5,847 nt of DNA, taken from positions 1 through 5,847 of the forward strand of contig WQRS01000017.1 of assembly GCA_009786615.1 (NCBI GenBank), in the 5' to 3' direction. The notes under the pieces are model-generated. The model ran no database searches, was not told where the DNA came from, and worked only from the letters and a program-made list of their open reading frames with translations. Positions within the stretch are counted from its first letter, which is position 1, and each line of letters begins with the position of its first letter. Shown one piece after another: positions 1 through 5,847 of the stretch. Source of the DNA: Treponema sp. Its GTDB lineage: Bacteria; Spirochaetota; Spirochaetia; Treponematales; Breznakiellaceae. A program made the translations under genes and the position numbers.

Positions 1-758
1 TCGATAACAAAAAGCGACATTAAAGAAGTCGCAACCAAGACTATACTGTAAACAGACATAATTTGCAATTGTCCGCTTTGAAAAAACGGAACCAAAAGAA
101 CTGTAATGGTAATTATACGTCCACCGCCTATTAACAAAGTTGTTATATATTGGGCAATTGAAACAGAAAAACTTAAAACTGCTGCTGATAAAATTCCAGG
201 CATTATAATCGGTAAAGTTACTTTGAAAAAAGTCATTAATGTTGATGCACCTAAAACAGTTGCCTGTTTTTCATACCTGTCGCCAATAAGATCAAAAACA
301 CTGGTCATAATTCTAATTGCAAAAGGCAAAGCAAAAACCGTATGAATTATAGTAACTCCAAGAAAATTTCCTGTAAGCCCCAAGCGAATCATTGAAACCT
401 GAATACCAAAGGTAACTGCTAAAGGCGGAACAATCAATGGGAGAAGAACCATAATTTTAACTAATTCTTTGCCCCTGAAATTGTAAAGTGCTAAAGATTT
501 TGCGGCAGGGATCGCGATGGCAAGGGATAAAAGAGTTGTAAAAAGCGCCAAAATAATACTTGTTGAGATTGCATTCCATGTTTGAGGATTATTAAAAAAG
601 ACATGAATGGAATGCTGAAAAGTAAAGATTGTCGGCAGCAAAGAAGGATACGGCCACGAAAAAGAAAACGAAAGCAAAATCAACACCGCTAATGGTGCGC
701 AACTTGCAAATACACAAACATAAAAAAAGGACTTGCCAATAAATCGGGCTTTCTTCAC
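1..758 (-). CDS. ABC transporter permease, second subunit (YnjC C-terminal-half-like), 3' end beyond window
   Basis: Inner-membrane permease of a binding-protein-dependent importer, expected to pair with the permease just upstream. Reading from a GTG at 758 gives 252 codons without a stop to the window edge, so probably only a short C-terminal tail is missing. It has an N-terminal hydrophobic segment (about residues 11-33), further membrane segments near 65-90, 100-124, 132-152, 188-208 and 233-252, and the cytoplasmic EAA loop at about 163-188 (RYEKQATVLGAS, then KVTLPIIMPG), which contacts the ATPase. The GTG start is chosen because a strong AGGAGG lies six bases upstream and the start overlaps the preceding TGA as GTGA, which suggests translational coupling. 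In E. coli YnjC, as I recall, two such halves are fused; here they are separate genes. The fold and role are clear; the substrate is unknown. Confidence 0.9.
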   Translation of the reverse strand, partial: MKKARFIGKSFFYVCVFASCAPLAVLILLSFSFSWPYPSLLPTIFTFQHSIHVFFNNPQTWNAISTSIILALFTTLLSLAIAIPAAKSLALYNFRGKELVKIMVLLPLIVPPLAVTFGIQVSMIRLGLTGNFLGVTIIHTVFALPFAIRIMTSVFDLIGDRYEKQATVLGASTLMTFFKVTLPIIMPGILSAAVLSFSVSIAQYITTLLIGGGRIITITVLLVPFFQSGQLQIMSVYSIVLVATSLMSLFVI

Positions 759-1630
759 AAAAGCCCTCCTTTCAAACCATGTCTATTGAATACTTTAAAA
801 ACAATTGCATATATAAAAGCCAATGTAAGTGAAATAACAGAAATAACTACATTGATGACCATTCCTGTTAAATTGGTTACCAATGTAGGGCTCCTGTGTT
901 CAAAGTACGCAAGGACTGGCAATGTAACTGTGGCAGGACTTCCTAAAAGAAACGGAACTTCAAATGCTCCAAAACCAAACGCAAAACAAATTAAAAATAC
1001 CGAAAAAATGGAAGGAGCAAGGAGCGGCAAAGTAATTTTTGTTAAGGTGTGCCAGGAGCTTGAGCCTAAATTTTCTGCAACTTGTGAATGTTTTTTATCA
1101 ATGTTTTTTAGTACAGTGAATACAGTGAGCGATACAAACGGAATTTGTTTAAAAAGATAAACTAAAATAATTCCAATGCTTAATCTGTCAAAGACAAGTA
1201 GCGGGAAGTCATTTGGGTCGTTTATTAATCCAAGAGAAAATACAAACCGGGAAATAATTCCTGTTTGGGAAAAAATAAAAAACATCATTACTATCACAAT
1301 TAAATGCGGCAAAAGTATTGGTGTTTTATAAAAAAGATAAGAAAGTTTAGGAGCAGGGATAAGCTTGCTCATAATAATTGCTATTAATGTACCCATAATT
1401 ACTGAAATCAAAGATGATACAAATGCAATGTAGAAAGTGTTTCGAATGGAATTTAAAAAGCGCCAATCATTAAATACTTGCCGGTAAAAGTCAAATGTAA
1501 TTTCATTAAAACCAAACACCGGCATATATCCCAAACTTTGCACCACCGCCTGAAACATCCCGCCTATAAAGATAAAACAAATTATAAGAACAAACGGCAA
1601 TACAAGCAGGTATGGTGCAAATCGTTTCAT
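755..1630 (-). CDS. ABC transporter permease, first subunit (YnjC N-terminal-half-like)
   Basis: Inner-membrane permease of 291 residues, a usual length for a single BPD-type permease domain. Hydrophobic segments are visible at about residues 7-29, 63-90, 102-124, 150-172, 205-225 and 253-280. The EAA loop lies at about 180-206 (HSQVAENLGSSSW followed by KITLPLLAP), so the ATPase-contact region is intact. It follows the binding-protein gene after a 6 bp gap and overlaps the next permease by four bases (GTGA), so the two permeases are probably made in equal amounts as a heterodimer. The ATG at 1630 has only a weak purine-rich stretch (AGAAAG) in front of it, so its translation may depend on ribosomes finishing the binding-protein gene. 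The ATG is in the same frame as that gene, with TAG and two codons between them. The family call is firm; the solute is not known. Confidence 0.93.
   Translation of the reverse strand: MKRFAPYLLVLPFVLIICFIFIGGMFQAVVQSLGYMPVFGFNEITFDFYRQVFNDWRFLNSIRNTFYIAFVSSLISVIMGTLIAIIMSKLIPAPKLSYLFYKTPILLPHLIVIVMMFFIFSQTGIISRFVFSLGLINDPNDFPLLVFDRLSIGIILVYLFKQIPFVSLTVFTVLKNIDKKHSQVAENLGSSSWHTLTKITLPLLAPSIFSVFLICFAFGFGAFEVPFLLGSPATVTLPVLAYFEHRSPTLVTNLTGMVINVVISVISLTLAFIYAIVFKVFNRHGLKGGLL
765..770 (-). promoter_or_regulatory. Shine-Dalgarno site deciding the GTG start of the second permease
   Basis: Minus-strand AGGAGG, inside a longer AAAGGAGGG at 772-764, sits six bases before the GTG at 758-756. It lies within the last codons of the upstream permease. 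It is the best argument for a GTG start in a gene that has no ATG near its N-terminus. Confidence 0.75.
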
Positions 1631-1636
1631 TACTTT

Positions 1637-2851
1637 CTACTGCGCAACATGTTGAAGCCAGAGTCTGTCAATTACCGGTATTTTCGGTGCGCGCACTTCA
1701 GGAATCTGCCTTGCCAAAAGTTCAGCAGGGGGAATCGTTCCAAGACCGGTGTAAATGCTGTCAAGCAAAGCTCTTTGTTCATCACTTATACGATTGATAT
1801 CAAAAACCGGCATGTCGCCCCAGTTTCTGGGATCGAACTTGCTGATCTGAATCTTAGGGCTTATTATGTGGTTTATCAAAACAAGTGCGGCATCTTTATT
1901 GGGCGCATTAAACGGAATCGCCATGTAATGCGTATTGCCCTTGGTGCCGGCATCAAACAAAAACGCCTGTGCAGTAGGAGGGAATTGACCTGCAGCAATA
2001 CGCTGTGCAGCATGGTTTGGGTGATAACTCACTGTCATAAAAACTTGTCCATCGGCAAACATTGCATCCAAAACGGCAGGATTGCTTGGAAATGTTCTTC
2101 CCTGTTCCCATAAGTATGGGTTTAATTCAATCAAGAAATTTAATGCGGGACGAATTACTTCATATAAACCTTGCTCATCTACTGGCGCATTATTGAAAGT
2201 GTCAAAACCTATGACATCGGAAATAATGTTGCGGACAAAGGCGCTCCCCGTGAAATCAGGAGGCGCTGTATATGTAAACCTTCCAGGATTTTGCCTTGCA
2301 AGTTCAAGCAGCTCTGCGGCACTTGCCGGAAACCTGTCTAATACCGCTGTATCACCAATGAAGATCATCTGCGCCTTTCCGTAAGGAACCTGCATTCCGT
2401 TTACCGGTGTTCCAAAATCATAATGTATTGCAGGATCATCAGGATCCATATATTTCATGTTTTCAACAAGACCAGTAATCGGGCCCCATAAAAGCCCTGC
2501 GTTTAAAGCCGCATAAAAATTTTCACCGTTAATCCAAACAACATCAATATCTCCGGACACTGAACCGGCTTGTCTTTCAGCCATCAGTTTTGACAGAATA
2601 TCTCCTATTCCCATGGAAACCCGCACAAGCGTTATATCATAACGCTCTCTAAGTGTATCTGCCACAACTGTATCAAGCCATTGGTTAATATTATGATCAC
2701 CGCCCCATCCGAAAAAAGTAACCGTTTTTCCGCGGGCGGTTGCCAAAGCCTCTTCAAAACTAGTTGGTTGAACCGAAGGGATTTGTCTGGGGCCACATCC
2801 AATAATTAAAATTGAAGCCGTAACGACTAACGCCAAATAAATCTTTTTCAT
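1637..2851 (-). CDS. ynjB: YnjB-family ABC transporter solute-binding lipoprotein
   Basis: Extracytoplasmic solute-binding protein of 404 residues for the importer encoded directly downstream. The N-terminus is a lipoprotein signal: two lysines, a hydrophobic core (residues 4-17) and the lipobox I-I-G-C with Cys19 as the expected lipidation site. The mature protein carries stretches I recall from E. coli YnjB: W-G-G-D near 49-52, WINGENF near 106-112, PPDFTG near 197-202, NPYLWEQG near 244-251 and W-G-D near 344-346. The match extends along nearly the whole length. E. coli YnjB is, as I recall, a periplasmic protein without a lipid anchor, so anchoring here points to a Gram-positive or spirochaete-like envelope. 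The start ATG overlaps the stop of the nucleoside hydrolase gene (ATGA) and has a perfect AGGAGG eight bases upstream. The gene looks more GC-rich than its neighbours in sampled lines. YnjB's ligand is not established, so the solute remains open. Confidence 0.92.
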   Translation of the reverse strand: MKKIYLALVVTASILIIGCGPRQIPSVQPTSFEEALATARGKTVTFFGWGGDHNINQWLDTVVADTLRERYDITLVRVSMGIGDILSKLMAERQAGSVSGDIDVVWINGENFYAALNAGLLWGPITGLVENMKYMDPDDPAIHYDFGTPVNGMQVPYGKAQMIFIGDTAVLDRFPASAAELLELARQNPGRFTYTAPPDFTGSAFVRNIISDVIGFDTFNNAPVDEQGLYEVIRPALNFLIELNPYLWEQGRTFPSNPAVLDAMFADGQVFMTVSYHPNHAAQRIAAGQFPPTAQAFLFDAGTKGNTHYMAIPFNAPNKDAALVLINHIISPKIQISKFDPRNWGDMPVFDINRISDEQRALLDSIYTGLGTIPPAELLARQIPEVRAPKIPVIDRLWLQHVAQ

Positions 2852-3720
2852 GCCATTTGCCTCCTGTTTGCAAATATTGAATAAGTTTCATAAACGTGCT
2901 CTTCGTAAGCTTTTCTGTCTTTTACAACCGGCACGTTAACAGTCCGTCGATTTCCTCCTCCCAATAACATTCCGGTTTTCAAGGAATTTAAATCCGGTGA
3001 AATTTCCACAACGTTTTTGTTAAATAATTCAGGATAAAGCAAAGCTGCCGCCGCATAAACATCCCACTTATAAATACCGCCGTGTCCAAACACTTCATTT
3101 TCACGGTGGAACCAATATTGTCCCTGCTCATAAAGCCAACGTAAAAAAGTATATTCACTTTGAGCCAATTTATCAAAACGATCTTTGGAAAATAGCGCAT
3201 TAAGACAAGCGTTTCCGGTTGCAATATTGATTGACTTAGCTTCTTTAAGAACATGAAAAGCCGCTGTGTTATTGCAGGAAAAGTTTAATTCATCCAATTG
3301 TTTTCCCTCAATGATCAATGCTTCGGTGATTCCACCCATAAAGGATAATTCATCAACTTTTTCGAAAAAGTATGGATCTAATATCCATGCGTGATACAAG
3401 TTTGTTAATGAGCCGATTGCAAGAAGTGAAATCTCAGTTGGAAAATTATTAACCGCATCAACCAAAAACAAAGCAGCTTCGTTTTTGTGCGGATCATCTG
3501 AATGTCCAGCCTCAACTTTAATTCCTTCCATGCCGATTTTTTTCATAAACTCAATTGTGTTGGGGGTCACTACCTCAAGCGTATTGTTACCGAAAGTTGT
3601 TGTTACTCCCAACAATTCGCAGCGTTCAGTGCCGAGAGAGTAAATGATTGCCAAACCGTCATCTAGATCACATCCCTCAACGCCAAATGTGTTATCACAA
3701 TCAATAATTAGTTTTTTCAT
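2848..3720 (-). CDS. Nucleoside hydrolase (IUNH) family protein, variant active site
   Basis: Predicted cytoplasmic N-ribohydrolase-type enzyme of 290 residues; the family cleaves the N-glycosidic bond of nucleosides using a Ca2+ ion held by an N-terminal Asp cluster. The cluster is present but expanded: D-C-D at 7-9, then C-D-L-D-D at 17-21, about seven residues more than the usual DxDxGxDD spacing. Other family marks are GVTTTFGN (38-45), AIGSLTN (101-107), SFMGG (126-130), E144-x-N146 in the substrate loop, and W219-D220 near the C-terminus. D220 matches the usual late Ca2+ ligand; the residue before it is His in well-studied members and Trp here. There is no signal peptide. An AGGGGG lies four bases before the ATG, 19 bp after the glycosyltransferase stop, and the 3' end overlaps the binding-protein gene by four bases. 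It could be a nucleoside salvage enzyme fed by the importer, or act on a ribosylated intermediate of the upstream enzymes. Family sure, substrate unknown. Confidence 0.9.
   Translation of the reverse strand: MKKLIIDCDNTFGVEGCDLDDGLAIIYSLGTERCELLGVTTTFGNNTLEVVTPNTIEFMKKIGMEGIKVEAGHSDDPHKNEAALFLVDAVNNFPTEISLLAIGSLTNLYHAWILDPYFFEKVDELSFMGGITEALIIEGKQLDELNFSCNNTAAFHVLKEAKSINIATGNACLNALFSKDRFDKLAQSEYTFLRWLYEQGQYWFHRENEVFGHGGIYKWDVYAAAALLYPELFNKNVVEISPDLNSLKTGMLLGGGNRRTVNVPVVKDRKAYEEHVYETYSIFANRRQMA
2860..2865 (-). promoter_or_regulatory. Shine-Dalgarno site of the solute-binding protein gene
   Basis: Minus-strand AGGAGG lies eight bases before the ATG at 2851, inside the final codons of the nucleoside hydrolase gene. 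With the ATGA overlap it supports this start and suggests efficient, coupled translation of the binding protein, which importers usually need in excess over their permeases. Confidence 0.75.
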
Positions 3721-3739
3721 AACTCCCCCTCAAAAAAAA

Positions 3740-4482
3740 TTAATGTCCGTACGCCTTTGCAATTTCTTCAATGTCATCTCCACGCCGAAACATGCGCTGA
3801 AGTTTCCACATTTTAAAAATTGTTTTTATTTTTCCTTGTGCCAAATAACGCCTCGGAGATGTTGTGATTTTTCCTCCTGCCATTCCTATGTGCAATCCCG
3901 CTTTTTTTATATCAATTGACAATTGATAATCTTCCATAAGCGGAATGACTGCATAACCGTTGAGCGATTCAAACAAATTACGCTGTATAAATATGCCTTG
4001 ATCACCAAATGTTATGTTTCGCATTTTTACCCGAAGGTTTGAAAAATGAGCGTTTAAAAACATAAGCGGGCATTTTGAATCAAAACGTAATGGAAAGCAT
4101 CCGATTTTGTATCCGCTGTTAAGGATTTCACGGATGTATAACAAAGCGCCTTTTGGTGGAATACTATCGGCGTGTAAAAACCACAAAATATCACCGCCTG
4201 ATAAATGAGCGCCGTAATTCATTTGATTTGCCCTGCCTTTTTTCGGCGCGAGGTAAACTTTCAACCCTTTTTCTTCAATTCGTTTTGCAGTATCATCACT
4301 GCTTCCGCCGTCCACAAAAAAATCTCGCACTGCTCTTTCAGCGGAAGTAAATATTCAATCAGATTATCAATGTTTCCACTTTCATTAAAAACCGGAATAA
4401 TTATCGAAATGCGTTCATGATTAATTTGAGCACTGTTTACCAATGCGCAGGTAAACAGAACATTATACACTGAGGTACTCAT
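3740..4482 (-). pseudogene. TIGR04283-type family 2 glycosyltransferase, interrupted by a one-base frameshift
   Basis: GT-A fold glycosyltransferase read in two frames. The first piece (4482 to about 4316) has the nucleotide-binding start RISIIIPVFNESGNI. The second (about 4322 to 3740) continues with FFVDGGSSDDT, GRANQMNYGA, FLHADSIPP, FGDQG, PLMEDYQLS and a basic C-terminus (SPRRYLAQG). These are hallmarks of the TIGR04283 family (transferase 2, rSAM/selenodomain-associated). The frames meet at a run of seven T on the coding strand; one extra T joins them as EIFFVDGG and restores a protein of about 247 residues, close to family length. Without it the first frame ends at 4261 after 73 residues. 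The ATG at 4482 has AGAGG seven bases upstream and overlaps the kinase gene by 20 bp; it gives about 24 residues before the first strand, longer than I expect. An assembly error, a real pseudogene or recoding are all possible. The intact second half favours error, recoding or a very recent mutation. Confidence 0.88.
4315..4322 (-). other. Frameshift site: T7 homopolymer followed by G, slippery-heptamer-like
   Basis: On the coding strand seven T are followed by G. In the upstream reading frame the codons are ATT TTT TTG, so the last seven bases fit the X-XXY-YYZ pattern for minus-one slippage (T TTT TTG). Moving back one base joins the two halves of the glycosyltransferase exactly at the expected VDGG motif. 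No clear stimulatory hairpin was seen downstream. A missing T in sequencing would give the same picture. Confidence 0.6.
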
Positions 4483-5467
4483 TCTTCATCCTCTCTAAAA
4501 ATTCCTGCGATGTGTAAAGTTTAATCTTTTCAAAAGTATAGGCATCTTTAAGAACTCTTTCCGGACTTTGGTACTCCACCCAAGCCATTGAACACCATGT
4601 AACGCCGCGTAAACATGTAATTGTAAAAAACGGCAATGTATCCTGCCATAAAATGTTTGGATCTGAATAATGTTTTGAATGGCTGCAATAAACATGCAGA
4701 AATTTTTGTATTTCACTTTCAGTTAAAATTGATTCTGTTTTCCAAAGCGTAGTTGTCGGAGCCAGAAAATGCCCCAAGTCCTGACCTGGACAGGCATATA
4801 ATGGTTTTTCCCAATCCACCAAAAACGTTATATCATCGTTTACCAAAAAATTGCCTGAGTTTAATTCTGTGTTTATAAGACAGCGCAACGAAGAATTTTT
4901 TGCGCCTTCTACAATTTTCTTTCCGTTTTCAAGAAGTAAAGACAATAATTGCTTTACATCATTATTGCCCAAATCGCTGTTAATATAATGGCTTGCCATA
5001 ACATTACACTCATCCAAAATAGCGGCGCACGGATTTTCAGGTGTCAATAAATGATGGCTGGGATTAATTTCCAAATTGTGAATATCTGCAAGGCAAAAAG
5101 CCGCCTGAGCAAGATCGTGGTCTTCGTAGTGCAGCGAACGCCCGGGAAGAAATTCCATTATCATAAAGCCGTAAGGAATTGCGGTTTTTGTATCGTCAAT
5201 GTAAAGTGGTTTTGGTGTTCGCCCGCTTGATTCCAAAAGCCGCAAAGCTTCAAACTCATAGCGCACCTGATTTTCCAAATGCATTTGGCTTCCCATGGGA
5301 ACTCGCAAAACAAGTTTTTTATCCGAATGAGGTTTGCGGAAAATGTAATTGATGTTATATTCACCGTGACCCAAAAGATCAAAGTCTATTTTTTCGTTTT
5401 GGTTAATATTCAGAAAACTACAAAAGCTTTCAGATTTAATCACCGGTGTTAAGTCAATTACATTCAT
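4463..5467 (-). CDS. Small-molecule kinase, aminoglycoside phosphotransferase/choline kinase fold
   Basis: Predicted cytoplasmic kinase of 334 residues from the ATG at 5467, which would phosphorylate a small hydroxylated substrate. N-lobe signs are a glycine-containing loop (LLGHGEYNINYIF, 31-43), LVLRVP (52-57) and E71-F-E-A-L as the likely helix-C glutamate region. The hinge is FMIMEFLPG (101-109). The C-lobe has the loop N199-T-E-L-N-S-G-N206, where the family usually shows H-x-D-x-x-x-x-N, then V-D218-W-E as the metal-binding segment and Q-D-L-G-H-F-L (229-235). The downstream ATG is preferred to one at 5521 because AAGAGG lies six bases before it and it starts two bases after the previous stop; the longer form would overlap that gene by 52 bp. 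The gene lies between two transferases, so its product probably shares their pathway. The substrate cannot be read, and antibiotic resistance is not suggested by the context. Confidence 0.87.
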   Translation of the reverse strand: MNVIDLTPVIKSESFCSFLNINQNEKIDFDLLGHGEYNINYIFRKPHSDKKLVLRVPMGSQMHLENQVRYEFEALRLLESSGRTPKPLYIDDTKTAIPYGFMIMEFLPGRSLHYEDHDLAQAAFCLADIHNLEINPSHHLLTPENPCAAILDECNVMASHYINSDLGNNDVKQLLSLLLENGKKIVEGAKNSSLRCLINTELNSGNFLVNDDITFLVDWEKPLYACPGQDLGHFLAPTTTLWKTESILTESEIQKFLHVYCSHSKHYSDPNILWQDTLPFFTITCLRGVTWCSMAWVEYQSPERVLKDAYTFEKIKLYTSQEFLERMKNEYLSV

Positions 5468-5469
5468 AA

Positions 5470-5847
5470 TTAACCTCTTTTCAAAAAGATTTCTTTCAAA
5501 ACAATTCTGGTTTCCTTGCACTCAAGATTTGAGTCTGCTGCAAGCATTTTTTGCAGCTTCATCAAATCTTCTTTTTCGTCAATGTCCATAGTATTATGTC
5601 CAACCGCGCAAGTTCTCCCGCATTTGGCAGCGGCGGCAAGAGTTTTTTCAAACACAGATGAAACACCGTATTCCTCCAAACGAAAAACTTCTTCACACAG
5701 TTGCTTCATTCCAATTAGATAATAGCCGCCGTCTTCAGTCGGGCATAAAACTATATCATGCTTTTCCAGTAAGTTAAATGCATCATCCACCGCACATGAA
5801 TGCAGAAGCGGCAAATCACTTCCGGTTAAAATACAGCGATTGTATCC
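5470..5847 (-). CDS. TIGR04282/DUF2064-type transferase, C-terminal part only
   Basis: The reading frame is open to the window edge and supplies the last 125 residues; the N-terminal portion lies beyond base 5847. Family motifs run in the expected order: ILTGSDLPLL near the edge (Asp of the metal/nucleotide site), D-I-V-L-C-P-T-E-D-G-G-Y-Y-L-I-G-M, then YGVSSVFEKTL and M-D-I-D-E-K-E-D-L. This fits the DUF2064 family, related in fold to MobA/CofC-type nucleotidyltransferases and GT-A glycosyltransferases, and named transferase 1, rSAM/selenodomain-associated. Such proteins are thought to transfer a sugar or nucleotidyl group; the exact reaction is not known. The TAA is two bases before the kinase ATG, so the two are co-translated. 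Pairing with a TIGR04283-type enzyme two genes on is a known co-occurrence and strengthens both calls. Confidence 0.88.
   Translation of the reverse strand, partial: GYNRCILTGSDLPLLHSCAVDDAFNLLEKHDIVLCPTEDGGYYLIGMKQLCEEVFRLEEYGVSSVFEKTLAAAAKCGRTCAVGHNTMDIDEKEDLMKLQKMLAADSNLECKETRIVLKEIFLKRG
5474..5479 (-). promoter_or_regulatory. Shine-Dalgarno site deciding the kinase start
   Basis: Minus-strand AAGAGG lies six bases before the ATG at 5467 and overlaps the last codons of the TIGR04282-type gene. It favours the 334-residue product over a 352-residue form starting at 5521, which would overlap the upstream gene. Confidence 0.6.

Noticed and set aside
786..1160. Plus-strand open frame of 124 residues antisense to the first permease
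   Set aside because: It mirrors conserved permease sequence including the EAA loop region, and no domain is recognisable. Treated as a shadow frame.
1628..1639. Stop-codon readthrough giving a binding protein-permease fusion
   Set aside because: The frames match, but the binding protein ends outside the membrane while the permease N-terminus is expected inside. Adjacent separate genes explain the arrangement better.
1478..2113. Plus-strand open frame of 211 residues antisense to the binding protein and permease
   Set aside because: It lies across two genes with clear family motifs on the other strand. Its translation is rich in Cys, Lys and Arg with no recognisable domain, and no ribosome site was noted, so it is a shadow frame.
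3721..3739. Possible terminator in the 19 bp gap before the nucleoside hydrolase gene, because of a T8 run on the minus strand
   Set aside because: No GC-rich stem precedes the T run, and the gap also carries the hydrolase ribosome site. It is more likely just an AT-rich spacer.
4463..5521. Kinase start at 5521 giving 352 residues
   Set aside because: It would overlap the upstream transferase gene by 52 bp, whereas the ATG at 5467 has a good ribosome site and begins two bases after the upstream stop.
1..5847. CRISPR array, tRNA, rRNA, insertion sequence, phage genes or attachment sites
   Set aside because: No regularly spaced repeats, cloverleaf-like segments, transposase or integrase motifs or terminal inverted repeats were seen. 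The window is filled by metabolic and transport genes.

Overview
All recognisable genes in this window lie on the minus strand, packed head to tail from beyond base 5847 down to beyond base 1. The largest gap between genes is 19 bp, and two junctions are four-base ATGA/GTGA overlaps. This looks like the interior of one long operon: no promoter or terminator is visible and no stretch lacks a gene. The DNA is AT-rich, start sites carry AGGAGG-type Shine-Dalgarno sequences, TGA is a stop, and the transporter's binding protein is a lipoprotein. These traits fit a low-to-moderate-GC bacterium such as a spirochaete (Treponema-like) or a Bacillota member. The taxon is an inference and cannot be fixed from this window.

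Read in the direction of transcription, the upstream half (5847 to 3740) holds three small-molecule enzymes. The first is the C-terminal part of a TIGR04282/DUF2064-type transferase with a nucleotide-diphospho-sugar transferase fold. The second is a small-molecule kinase of the aminoglycoside phosphotransferase/choline kinase fold, with an altered catalytic loop (N-T-E where H-x-D is expected). The third is a TIGR04283-type family 2 glycosyltransferase whose frame is broken by one base in a run of seven T. As I recall, the two transferase families were named for their association with radical SAM/selenodomain proteins, and relatives are discussed in arsenosugar biosynthesis.

The downstream half (3720 to 1) holds a nucleoside hydrolase (IUNH) family protein with an expanded N-terminal metal motif and a Trp where the usual catalytic His sits. 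It is followed by a YnjBC-type ABC importer: a YnjB-like lipoprotein binding protein and two separate permeases. The second permease runs off the window at base 1. The ATPase (YnjD equivalent) is not in the window and would be expected just beyond base 1.

Taken together, this looks like an uptake-and-modification operon. The importer brings in an unknown solute, the hydrolase may split an N-glycosidic bond, and the kinase plus two transferases may phosphorylate, activate or glycosylate a small molecule. The individual family assignments are well supported. The shared pathway and its substrate are inference.
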